Source: Gammaproteobacteria bacterium
GTDB taxonomy: Bacteria; Pseudomonadota; Gammaproteobacteria; Ga0077536
DNA length: 44,097 bases
Direction of reading: 5' to 3'
Assembly: GCA_023257255.1 (NCBI GenBank)
Contig: JALRCR010000008.1
Span: forward strand, 1-44,097
Within the stretch, counting starts at the first letter, position 1. Each line of letters starts with the position of its first letter. The position numbers and the translations under genes are program-made. Shown here piece after piece: positions 15,963-23,591 of this stretch. The notes beneath the pieces are model-generated. The model was not told the DNA's origin. It worked only from the letters and a program-made list of their open reading frames with translations, and did not search any database.

Positions 15963-17282
15963 CTAGCGACCGGTGACGTTCAACTCGCTGGGCTCGAAGT
16001 CTTTCTGCTTCACGTTCGGCGGGTTGATAACGGTCATCATCTGCAAGGTCGTGCAGTGCATGTTCTGGAGATCGATCTGGGACGCGGTGTCCAGAATGGC
16101 GACGCCCGAACCCTTGTTCTCCGGCAGGTGATAGTCCGGGTGCGCCAGCCCAACCATACCCATTTTCCACAGCACACCCGCCTTGTCGTAGACCTTGCCC
16201 AGCACCGGGAAAGAGGTCTGCGCGTCGACGTAGAAGAAACGCTTGGACAGCGGGTGGTCGGCGCGCACCGGCACGCCCTCAACCACCCACACCTTGCGCA
16301 ACTGCCACTGAACCTTGGGGAAGCAGCCGGAGTGACCGGTGAAGTCCACAAAGCGATAGTCCGAATGCGAGGCTTTCTGCTCCGCCAGTTCGATCTGGTC
16401 GTGGCGATACATCGGCAGCATGACAAAGGACGAACCTTTGTAGCTCCAGGTCATGTCCTTGATACGACCGCTGTAGCCGAGGAAGTCCTCGATCATGATG
16501 TCGCTGCCCAGAAAGGCATCGGTACGCGCGGTGGTCGCCACGCGACGCACCCGGCGCAGCGTGGGCACGTACATCCAGCCCTGCTCGTCGGCGTTATCGT
16601 CAGCGTTATAGAAAATCAGCAGCCGGGTACCGCCCACATCCGCGGGGTCTTCTGCGGTCAAAATAATCGCGTTGAACACGTCGTATTTGTTCTTTTCGAG
16701 CGCCGGCATCGGCTCCACCACGTGACGGTACTTGAAGCGCATCGACGAGGCGGTAAAGGTCAGCACCCGTTCGAGCTTCTGGGCGCGCATGTCGCGGTAA
16801 CCCCAGTACATCTCGGGAATGGCGCCGCTGTCGCCGGCAAAGGCGTAGCGCATGTTCCAGGCCATCTTGTCGCCGACGCGCGGGTCATCCACGCTCGGTT
16901 CGCCGGGGAAGGGCTTGCCGGCGGTGTAATTCATCAGGGAACCCGCGCCCTCGCCCATCTGGGCTTGTCCGCCGTACTGCTGAGTCGCGGCGATGTAGTT
17001 GGCGTGCGGGTCGAAGGACAAGGATTCGCCTACCGGGAGGCTGACCCAGTCCTTGGCAATGAGGTCGGCAAAGTCGGGGTCCAGCAACTGCTTGTATTGC
17101 TCGACGTTGGTGGCGTTGATCACGGTGCCCGGGGGCGGCGACATTTCCTGCACCTGGGCGATATCAAAATCAAAATCGCCCGCGACGGCACCAGTCGACA
17201 CCAGTGCGGCCAGCGCGAGACCGCAGCGAAGCGGCCGACGGAACGGGCCGCGAGCGGCCTTGCTAAGCATTGAAACAAGCAC
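15963..17282 (-). CDS. exported DUF1329 protein, copy 1
   Basis: A GTG start at 17280-17282 is chosen because AGGA lies 8 nt upstream; an ATG 12 nt further in (17268-17270) is possible. The product is 439 residues with a Sec signal (LRCGLALAALVSTGAVAG). DUF1329 proteins (PF07044) have a LolA/LppX-like half-barrel that can hold lipid. Typical blocks are present: NYTAGKPFPGEP, MAWNMRYAF, GWMYVPTLRRVRR, GSDIMIEDFLGYSG and IDLQNMHCTTLQ. DUF1329 genes often accompany DUF1302, YCF48-like and RND genes in degraders of hydrophobic compounds. It is the last leftward gene of the cluster and a divergent paralogue of the one at 18730-20106. Role: periplasmic or outer-membrane lipid handling (inference). 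Confidence 0.85.
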   Translation of the reverse strand: MLVSMLSKAARGPFRRPLRCGLALAALVSTGAVAGDFDFDIAQVQEMSPPPGTVINATNVEQYKQLLDPDFADLIAKDWVSLPVGESLSFDPHANYIAATQQYGGQAQMGEGAGSLMNYTAGKPFPGEPSVDDPRVGDKMAWNMRYAFAGDSGAIPEMYWGYRDMRAQKLERVLTFTASSMRFKYRHVVEPMPALEKNKYDVFNAIILTAEDPADVGGTRLLIFYNADDNADEQGWMYVPTLRRVRRVATTARTDAFLGSDIMIEDFLGYSGRIKDMTWSYKGSSFVMLPMYRHDQIELAEQKASHSDYRFVDFTGHSGCFPKVQWQLRKVWVVEGVPVRADHPLSKRFFYVDAQTSFPVLGKVYDKAGVLWKMGMVGLAHPDYHLPENKGSGVAILDTASQIDLQNMHCTTLQMMTVINPPNVKQKDFEPSELNVTGR

Positions 17283-17372
17283 GTGGGAATTCCTGTGTTG
17301 GTGAAAACGGCGTCGCGTGCCGGCTACCCAGCGCACTGCGACGCGTTTGGTCAAGCTTGCAACGACATAAAC

Positions 17373-17390
17373 GGCGCCACGCTTGGCGCC
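17373..17390 (-). terminator. hairpin between the HEAT-repeat and first DUF1329 genes
   Basis: GGCGCCA-CGCT-TGGCGCC, perfect 7-bp arms, followed leftward by GTTTAT. Likely a weak terminator or processing/stability stem after the HEAT-repeat gene. Confidence 0.45.
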
Positions 17391-17448
17391 GCCGCCGCTG
17401 CCCTCAACCCATAGCCCGGATTATGGCCGCGCTTGGGGGCTGCATGCA

Positions 17449-18609
17449 TCAGGTTTCGATGCCCTCGACATACTGCCCGCCATTCATGTGAATGATTGAC
17501 CAGGCGGCCATGCCACGGATACCCGGGTCTTCGTCGGTCAGAAACGGCTTCAGGAGCGGGATAGCGTTCGCATCCTTGCGCTGTCCGATCATCCAGATGG
17601 TCTGCATACGCACATCGGCTTCGGCGTGGTTCAAGCCCCAGGCATAGACCGAAGTCGCGTCCGCATTGATGAAGCCCCAGGATTCCAGCACGCGGGTTGC
17701 GGCATCGCCCTTCAGCTTGCAGCAGCCGATCAGCGCCTGCGTTAGCTGCAGCGCCATCTTGGGCGGCAGGCGCTTCAGCGCGCCGGCCATCACCGTGGCC
17801 TCCATGGGCGTGCCGTAGCCGATGGTCTGAATGATTCGTCCCTGCGAATCTTCGTCGCCCAGGCCTGCATGGCTGGCCACTGCCGCCAGCGCGACCCGCG
17901 TATCCTTTTCCTTGGCGAGTTGCTTCAAGGCCGACCGCGCGTCCTTGGAGTCCACCAGCCCCAGCGCAACGGCTGCCACTTCACGAATGTCGGCGTTGCC
18001 GGAAGTGGCCGCCTTCACAAAATCTTTGCCCATCTCCTTATGCCCTTCGGCAAGCAGCGCGTAGCTGGCATAGGCCTTGATGACGTTCGAGCTTTTGGGC
18101 TCGGCCAGCAGCTTCTGCAACTCCACCGACTCGTCTGCACCGCGCGCCCGCACCAGCGCCTGCAGAGCATGCCGCTTCACAAAATCGCTTTCCTGATGCA
18201 GTGCCTTGACCAGCAGTTCGCCCATATCGTCACGCGGCACCGAGGCCAACGATTCCGCCATCAAGGCGAGCACTTCGGGTCTCTCGGACGCCGTCTTGAA
18301 CAGCAGGTCAATGCTATTGGGGTGGGTGGCCGTGATCAGCGTATCGATAGCCGAGCGCTGGACCACGGTGTCGTCCACGGTGAGGCAACGCTGCAAGACC
18401 TCGAGCGCCTTGGTGTCGCCGACATCGGATAAGGCGCCAGCGGCGAGAATCCGGTCGTAAATATCTTTCGACGCCATCATCTGTCGCGCCACCTGCACCG
18501 CCTCGTACAGCGTGCGGTCGTGCGTTGGTGGCGCATCGGCGGCGTGGGCCATCGCGGTGGAAAACAACAGCGCGAGGCCGGTCGACCGAATCAGGTTCTT
18601 GATGTTCAT
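17449..18609 (-). CDS. exported HEAT-repeat protein
   Basis: Start at ATG 18607-18609 (MNIKNLIRSTGLALL), with CGGAG upstream; this gives a clean Sec signal ending AMAHAADA near residue 26. The rest of the 386-residue protein is a run of about 30-residue helical hairpins of HEAT/PBS-lyase type, such as RILAAGALSDVGDTKALEVL, REVAAVALGLVDSKDARSAL and VRMQTIWMIGQRKDANAIPL. Such repeats are protein-binding scaffolds, and no enzyme motif is visible. It lies between the two DUF1329 genes on the same strand, so it may organise periplasmic partners of the DUF1302/DUF1329 system (inference). Confidence 0.85.
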   Translation of the reverse strand: MNIKNLIRSTGLALLFSTAMAHAADAPPTHDRTLYEAVQVARQMMASKDIYDRILAAGALSDVGDTKALEVLQRCLTVDDTVVQRSAIDTLITATHPNSIDLLFKTASERPEVLALMAESLASVPRDDMGELLVKALHQESDFVKRHALQALVRARGADESVELQKLLAEPKSSNVIKAYASYALLAEGHKEMGKDFVKAATSGNADIREVAAVALGLVDSKDARSALKQLAKEKDTRVALAAVASHAGLGDEDSQGRIIQTIGYGTPMEATVMAGALKRLPPKMALQLTQALIGCCKLKGDAATRVLESWGFINADATSVYAWGLNHAEADVRMQTIWMIGQRKDANAIPLLKPFLTDEDPGIRGMAAWSIIHMNGGQYVEGIET

Positions 18610-18661
18610 GCGAGCACTCCGTTGGACTGTCATTGTGATCCTCGACAGACGCCAAGGGTTC

Positions 18662-18691
18662 AAAAAAAAACGGGCCGCATACGCGGCCCGT
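18662..18691 (-). terminator. rho-independent terminator after the second DUF1329 gene
   Basis: Read leftward, ACGGGCCGC pairs with GCGGCCCGT around a 4-base loop, then comes a run of nine U. This is a strong intrinsic terminator, so the HEAT-repeat gene needs read-through or its own promoter in the 50 bp that follow. I see none with good consensus. Confidence 0.9.
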
Positions 18692-18729
18692 TCATCAAAC
18701 ATGGCGCCGGTTACCCGGCGCCATTGGCC

Positions 18730-20106
18730 TTAGCGGCCTTCCGTCAGATAGTTCACGTCCAGAATCTTCTTGACCTCGTTCAGGTCGGTCGCCGGAGCGG
18801 CGATACCGCGGCAAGGCACCAGCGTGCCACGCTTGTTCTGAAGGTCGATCACGTTGATGGACTGGAACACGCTGAACTGCGTACCAGCGGGCGTCGGCTT
18901 GGCCTTGAAGGCGCCAGTCTGATGCCCCTGGAACTGCGGGTCTTCGCTCCAGGACTTGGACAGCTGCCACACTTTCCACAGCTTGCCCGCCTTGTCGAAC
19001 GCGTTGGAGTAGTAGCACTCGCCGGTCACACGGTCGATGTGCAGGTACTTCAGCGAGTACGGGTGGTTGGAGCGCTTCGGGGTCTGCTTCAGGATGTCGA
19101 CCTGGCGCAGCGCCCAGTCGTCCTTCATCGCCCAGCCGTTCGGGCCGTAGTAGACCGCGTCGGTGTTGCGCGAACGAGCCACGGCGAGTTCCTTGGCGGT
19201 TCCCACGTATTCCCACTCGTGTTCCAGCGGACGGCCGTTAAAGCAGTAGAAGTCTTCCAGCGTGTGGTCGGTGCCGAGCAGGGAGTCAGACTTCACTTCC
19301 ACCGAAATACGGCGGACGCGACGGAGGCTGGGGATGTACGCCCAGGAGTCGTCAGACTTACGCGGATCGTCGTAGCGCAAGATCAGGAACGCGGTACCCG
19401 CGATGTCGAACGGCGAGGTGAAGCCGGTGTATTCGCGGAACTCGGTGCCCTTGGCGAAGCCTTCGCCGTTGTTGACCTTGTAGTTGGTGTCCGGCAGGTC
19501 AGAACGGTGCGAGAACATCACGCGGCGATACGGGCCGGTGAGCACGCGCTCAAAGCTACCGCCGCCTTCGTAGAACTTGGCGTATTTGCCGCCGTCCTGG
19601 CTCATCACTTCGTGGCCAGAGTGTTCGCCGCCTTCACGGACCCACACCCAGTGCACTTCACCGACCGACAGGCCGGCCAGCTGCCAGCGGAAGTTCCAGT
19701 TCCAAGCCATCTTGGAGCCGTCTTCTTTGCTGCCCGGGGTGAAGGTGGCCGGGTCGAACGGACGACCAGCGGTGTAGTTTTCCAGCGCGCCGTCGGAGGC
19801 GATGGTCGCGGTGCCCTTGAACTTCTCGGTCGCGGCCTGATAGGCCGGGGCCGGGGTCAGGTCGCCCGCGTCCTTAATCTTCACTTCCATGCCGTCGAAA
19901 ATCTGGATTTCCTGATATTCAACCGGGGTGAAGGGCTTGATGAGGTCAGCCTTGTCGAAGGTGATGGTGTCGCCATCAACAAACTGCGGCTGGGCGTCGG
20001 CGTTGGCCTTGATCCACGCGAGGTGGTCTTCCGGCGTATAGGCGTTGGAGACCAGCGGCTGCACAGCGAAGGCTGCAAGCAGTGCCAGACGTAGGGAATT
20101 TTTCAT
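18730..20106 (-). CDS. exported DUF1329 protein, copy 2
   Basis: Start at ATG 20104-20106 (MKNSLRLALLAAFAVQ) behind GAGGAG; the signal peptide probably ends at SNA near residue 22. The 458-residue product shows the DUF1329 blocks ENYTAGRPFDP, MAWNWNFRWQ, DSWAYIPSLRRVRR, GTDHTLEDFYCFNG, ALRQVDILKQTPKRSNHPY and INVIDLQNKRGT. The fold is thought to be a lipid-binding half-barrel of LolA type. It lies 114 bp downstream of the DUF1302 gene, the most usual partner of this family. It shares block order with copy 1, but much of the intervening sequence differs, suggesting separate ligands or positions in one pathway. Confidence 0.88.
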   Translation of the reverse strand: MKNSLRLALLAAFAVQPLVSNAYTPEDHLAWIKANADAQPQFVDGDTITFDKADLIKPFTPVEYQEIQIFDGMEVKIKDAGDLTPAPAYQAATEKFKGTATIASDGALENYTAGRPFDPATFTPGSKEDGSKMAWNWNFRWQLAGLSVGEVHWVWVREGGEHSGHEVMSQDGGKYAKFYEGGGSFERVLTGPYRRVMFSHRSDLPDTNYKVNNGEGFAKGTEFREYTGFTSPFDIAGTAFLILRYDDPRKSDDSWAYIPSLRRVRRISVEVKSDSLLGTDHTLEDFYCFNGRPLEHEWEYVGTAKELAVARSRNTDAVYYGPNGWAMKDDWALRQVDILKQTPKRSNHPYSLKYLHIDRVTGECYYSNAFDKAGKLWKVWQLSKSWSEDPQFQGHQTGAFKAKPTPAGTQFSVFQSINVIDLQNKRGTLVPCRGIAAPATDLNEVKKILDVNYLTEGR

Positions 20107-20187
20107 TAAGTAAGCTCCTCGTTCTCTTGTGTACATTTTAGTTCCGCCCCGCCCGGCTTAGGTTCAAGTCCGGACGGGGAGGAAAGA

Positions 20188-20204
20188 GGCTGCGCGTGGC
20201 AGCC
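20188..20204 (-). terminator. hairpin between the DUF1302 and second DUF1329 genes
   Basis: Read leftward, GGCTGC-CACGC-GCAGCC is followed by TCTTTCC. A 6-bp stem with a short pyrimidine tail suggests partial termination or 3'-end stabilisation of the DUF1302 transcript. Confidence 0.4.
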
Positions 20205-20220
20205 CCTTTTGACCGCTACC

Positions 20221-22527
20221 TTAGAACTGGTACTTCAGCTGCAGGAACACTTCGTCATTGTCGCGCAGCGCGCCAATGCCTTCATGCGCCACACCGAACA
20301 CCGACTGGTTGTACGGGTTGGTACCCGTGGCACCCGGCACTACGAACGAGCCGAACGGGCCCGCATCGTGACGCGCGTTGGTGGTACCACCCCAGATGGT
20401 GTTGAAGCCGCCCTTGATGGACCAGTGGTTGTCGAGCAGCCATTCCACGCTCTGACCCGCCACCCAGGAATTGGAGGCGTCTTCCCACACGATGAAGCCG
20501 ACCGGCTTCACGGTATCGCGGAAGTAGTTCGCGATGTAGAAGAAGGTGGTGATGAAGTTGTGCTCGTCGACGAACATGCCGTCGTGCTTGCCGCCGTCGT
20601 GATCCAGATACCAGGTATCGAAGATCTGCATCGACAGGAAGAACGTGCGGTCCTTGTTCAGCCACTTGATCCAGGTCGGACGGTCAAGACCGATAGACCA
20701 ACGCATAACGTCGCTGGTGTCGGTCCAGTCCGGACGACGGGTGTTGTTCACGAGTTCGTCAACGGTAAATGACGACTCAATGCGGAACACCACACCGGAG
20801 TTGGCTTCAAACCAGTCGAAAGACAGACCGGTCGTGCTGGCCTGCTTGTACTGGATGTCGGTCTGGCCGCCCGGAAGACCGGAAGCAAACCAGAAGTCCG
20901 CCGCGTTGTTGTTGGCAAGCGCAGTGCGGGCCAGTTGAGCCAGCTGCGGGTTGGCCGCACCGTTCGCGTAGGCGTTCAGGGCGTCCTTCGGCGACATTAC
21001 GCGAATCGGGATAACGCCCGGGGTCGCGCCGCTGATGTTGGCCGCAATCGGGCTGACGCCGCCAGAGCCGGAACGCGGGGTGACGCAGCCGGGGGCCGCG
21101 GCATTACGCGCACAGACGAGGTCGTACACCAGCCAGTCCTGCTTGCCCGGACCCGCCGGACCATTCTGACCGTAGCCGGGAGCTGCCAGACCGAGCGCGC
21201 CGTTTGGCACGTTCACGCTGTGGAAGCGGAAGACCGGCACGTCGTTCCAGCCGTAGAACTCGGAAATCGCGACGTGGAACTCGCCAACGCGGAATTCCCA
21301 ACGCAGGCCGGGTTCCGTGTTCTCGATTTTCCATTCCGGACGATCTTCGTAGCTCAGACCCACCGGCTGACCGAAGCCAGACGGCCTGCGGCGGTCGCCC
21401 TTGCCTTTGGAACCGCAGACGTCGCGGGCACCCATGCCGTTGGCGATTGCGGTGGCAGCGGACACGCAGGGTTCAACCGAGAAGTACTCGTTGAAGGCCG
21501 CGAAGGTGGACTTTTCCTTGGCGAAAGGGTGACCCCAGGCCGCGTTCGGCGCACCAAGACCAATGCCCTTGAACTCGTCGAAGTTCCAGATCAGCTGCAC
21601 GGCGTTGTCGGTGGTCGGACCGATGTCGCCGAACTTGCGCTGGATAGACATGATCCACTGCGGAATACGGATGTCTTCAAACGAATCAAAGAAGAAGTGC
21701 TGGCCGAAGTCGACCGGGTTCACCAAATCCTGCAGGCGGAAGAAGTCGGTCTTGCCCCACACGATCTGCTGCTTGCCGACGCGGAACCACCAGTCCCCCA
21801 CCGTCGCGTCTACATAGAGTTCGCGGAACGGATAAAGGTTGTCGACCGAGTCGCCGTTGTTGAGCGCCACTTCCAGCGGGTCAACGTCAACGTTCGTGCA
21901 ACGCTTGCAAGCAAGTTCCTGCTGGCCAAGCGTGGACAGCACGGGGAACGCGCTTTCAGGCGCGATGCCAGAGCCAAGGGTGAACTTGTTCTTGCTCGGG
22001 GTGCGGTTGAGGATGGTTTCGAAGTTACGGTCAATCCAGCCCGGTTCTTCCAGACCTTCGGCAACGATTTTGCCGATACCGCCGGTGTTGTAGGTGTTCT
22101 GACCGGTGCCGCCGAAGAAGCCGCCGACGTAGTCAAAACCACCGTAGCCGACCGGGTCGCTGGTCGCGGTGAACTTGTCGCCCATGTAGGACGGCTGGTT
22201 GCCGCCGTTACCGCGGCCGTTGAACGAGTCGCCGTAGTAATAGGCGGCGTCGAATTCAGGACGGATAACCGTGACGAAGCTCAGGGTGTCGAACGGGCCG
22301 ACGCCGGAGTAGTTCAATTCCGCGTTCAGTTCGAACTTCTGAATCCACTGGGTGAGGTAGGTTTCGCCCGCACCGACGCGCGCACGCGCTTCGGAGCTCA
22401 GCGCCCCCTCAAGTTTCACCTCACCACCGAGTGCATCAATCATGATGCGGGCTTCGGCCGGCGCTGCTACCAGCAGCGCGGTCGAGACCGCCGCACTCAA
22501 TGACAAAGCGCGAAATGTGCTCTTCAT
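20221..22527 (-). CDS. DUF1302 outer-membrane beta-barrel protein
   Basis: Start at ATG 22525-22527 (MKSTFRALSLSAAV) with GGGAGA upstream. The 768-residue precursor has a signal peptide ending at AEA near residue 26. The mature protein is rich in alternating strands with Tyr/Trp girdles and ends in LQLKYQF, the C-terminal aromatic typical of BAM-inserted barrels. Blocks such as FRELYVDATVGDWWFRVGKQ, IVWGKTDFFRLQDLVNPVDF and NHWSIKGGFNTIWGG match the DUF1302 family (PF06980). Family members accompany DUF1329 proteins in degraders of steroids and other hydrophobic compounds and are suspected transport pores. A CxxC (ACKRCT) in an extracellular-type loop is unusual for a barrel. It is first in the leftward cluster, with a long leader. 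Confidence 0.9.
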   Translation of the reverse strand: MKSTFRALSLSAAVSTALLVAAPAEARIMIDALGGEVKLEGALSSEARARVGAGETYLTQWIQKFELNAELNYSGVGPFDTLSFVTVIRPEFDAAYYYGDSFNGRGNGGNQPSYMGDKFTATSDPVGYGGFDYVGGFFGGTGQNTYNTGGIGKIVAEGLEEPGWIDRNFETILNRTPSKNKFTLGSGIAPESAFPVLSTLGQQELACKRCTNVDVDPLEVALNNGDSVDNLYPFRELYVDATVGDWWFRVGKQQIVWGKTDFFRLQDLVNPVDFGQHFFFDSFEDIRIPQWIMSIQRKFGDIGPTTDNAVQLIWNFDEFKGIGLGAPNAAWGHPFAKEKSTFAAFNEYFSVEPCVSAATAIANGMGARDVCGSKGKGDRRRPSGFGQPVGLSYEDRPEWKIENTEPGLRWEFRVGEFHVAISEFYGWNDVPVFRFHSVNVPNGALGLAAPGYGQNGPAGPGKQDWLVYDLVCARNAAAPGCVTPRSGSGGVSPIAANISGATPGVIPIRVMSPKDALNAYANGAANPQLAQLARTALANNNAADFWFASGLPGGQTDIQYKQASTTGLSFDWFEANSGVVFRIESSFTVDELVNNTRRPDWTDTSDVMRWSIGLDRPTWIKWLNKDRTFFLSMQIFDTWYLDHDGGKHDGMFVDEHNFITTFFYIANYFRDTVKPVGFIVWEDASNSWVAGQSVEWLLDNHWSIKGGFNTIWGGTTNARHDAGPFGSFVVPGATGTNPYNQSVFGVAHEGIGALRDNDEVFLQLKYQF

Positions 22528-22563
22528 TGTGTTGTCTCCCATTTTTCCCTCTTAACAGATCAC

Positions 22564-22581
22564 CCCGGTCCAAAAACCGGG
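22564..22581 (-). promoter_or_regulatory. leader hairpin CCCGGT-N6-ACCGGG, overlapping a longer-range repeat
   Basis: This local stem lies about 40-55 nt upstream of the DUF1302 start. Part of it also belongs to a 10-bp inverted repeat, GGTCCAAAAA (22567-22576) with TTTTTGGACC (22621-22630). The two pairings cannot form at once, which is the layout of a switchable RNA leader, although no U-rich terminator is evident. Confidence 0.4.
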
Positions 22582-22650
22582 TGTATTCACACCATCGCCA
22601 GGCCGGTGCCCTTGCCGCGTTTTTTGGACCTGTTACCGCGATTGGGCAGT

Positions 22651-22662
22651 GACAGATCTGTC
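22651..22662. promoter_or_regulatory. 12-bp perfect palindrome GACAGATCTGTC, candidate operator
   Basis: A perfect palindrome in the divergent gap, five bases from the larger dyad at 22668-22690. Palindromes this size often bind dimeric regulators; no cognate regulator is adjacent. Confidence 0.4.
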
Positions 22663-22667
22663 GAGCA

Positions 22668-22690
22668 CGGATGGACCCCGATTCCATCCG
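22668..22690. promoter_or_regulatory. dyad CGGATGGA-N7-TCCATCCG, candidate operator
   Basis: Perfect 8-bp arms around a 7-base spacer, centred in the DUF1302/flavin reductase divergent gap. The arm size and half-site spacing suit a TetR- or GntR-like dimer. The protein that would bind is unknown. Confidence 0.45.
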
Positions 22691-22963
22691 AGTGTGGCAT
22701 AGCTGTTGTAAATCGTAAACACTCATTTCCGCGTTAAACCGATTTCGGCCAGCCATGTTGTACGGACACCACAAAGTGGCGCGGAAGCGATTTACCCTGT
22801 GGCCACCCACCGCGCCTGAAGGGTGCGGATTTGTCGGTCGGCGCGGCTCAGGCCGGGGCGCAATTTTCGCGATAGGCGACCTTCGTGCCGGCATGTACCA
22901 TGCGGCGCCGTACGTATCCGGGCGCGAATGCGCCATCCCACCTTTTCAGATGACGGGGTTCTC

Positions 22964-23458
22964 ATGTCTAGCTTCTCTGCCGACGAATTTCGCAAAGCCT
23001 GCGGCGCCTGGGCCAGCGGCGTTTCCATCGTGACCACCCGGGACACCGACGGGAAACCCTACGGGCTGACGATGAACGCGGTGACCTCGTTGTCGCTCGA
23101 CCCGCCGCTGTTCGTGATCTGCGTCGACAACAAGTCCGAGACGCTCGAACCGATGAAGCGCAGCCGGCTCTTTGCCATCAATATTCTGGCCAGCGACCAG
23201 CAGGCCCTGTCCAACGGCTTCGCCAAGAAGAATCCGGACAAGTTTGCCGAAGTGTCCTTCGAATGGGGGATTATCGGGGCGCCCCTGTTGACCGGTCGCC
23301 TTCTTGGGCTGGAGGCCGAAGTCACGGCCATCTACCCGGAAGGCGATCACCATATTTTTGTAGGAAAAATAGTGAGTTTGACGCCTTCGACCGATCCTGC
23401 GGCGGCGCCGCTCCTGTATTACCGCGGCCGCTACGCGGCGCTGGAAGCGGCGGGCTAA
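22964..23458 (+). CDS. flavin reductase (FMN-binding split-barrel, HpaC-like)
   Basis: Start at ATG 22964 (MSSFSADEFRK), which gives the usual 164-residue size; in-frame upstream sequence is Arg/Pro-rich and not family-like. Family blocks: FRKACGAWASGVSIVTTRD, GLTMNAVTSLSLDPPLFVIC (the FMN-binding strand-loop), SRLFAINILASDQQALSNGF, HHIFVGKIVSL and LLYYRGRYA near the C-terminus. These NAD(P)H:flavin oxidoreductases supply FMNH2 or FADH2 to a partner monooxygenase. No oxygenase is adjacent; the LLM-class enzyme at 1-753 is the only flavin-oxygenase candidate in the window. It is transcribed divergently from DUF1302 and precedes the YCF48-like gene. Confidence 0.92.
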   Translation: MSSFSADEFRKACGAWASGVSIVTTRDTDGKPYGLTMNAVTSLSLDPPLFVICVDNKSETLEPMKRSRLFAINILASDQQALSNGFAKKNPDKFAEVSFEWGIIGAPLLTGRLLGLEAEVTAIYPEGDHHIFVGKIVSLTPSTDPAAAPLLYYRGRYAALEAAG

Positions 23459-23478
23459 ACAACTCGTTCCGGATTGTC

Positions 23479-23508
23479 TTGTCTGCACGGAAGGCTTGTT
23501 GCTATGGT
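23479..23508 (+). promoter_or_regulatory. weak sigma70-like promoter candidate for the YCF48-like gene
   Basis: TTGTCT (4 of 6 matches), an 18-base spacer, then TATGGT (4 of 6). It lies 84 bp upstream of the chosen start, in the 133-bp gap after the flavin reductase gene. Confidence 0.35.
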
Positions 23509-23591
23509 ACGGGCAGATACGAGGGGGGAAGCTGGCCACCGCAGAGCCGGTTTCTATCGCTGATTTCAGAATAACCGTGAAGGCTCGCACG

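Larger units (their letters stand above)
22528..22963. promoter_or_regulatory. divergent control region and long leader of the DUF1302 gene
   Basis: This 436-bp gap separates the leftward DUF1302 gene from the rightward flavin reductase. It has no supported small gene. It carries at least four dyads between 22564 and 22690, two of which overlap. The AT-richer patch 22700-22750 is the likeliest place for promoters, but no strong consensus pair stands out. Confidence 0.55.

Noticed and set aside
20935-22503. 522-codon plus-strand frame inside the DUF1302 gene
   Set aside because: Antisense to a barrel gene with signal peptide and aromatic C-terminus; no credible ribosome site or motif.
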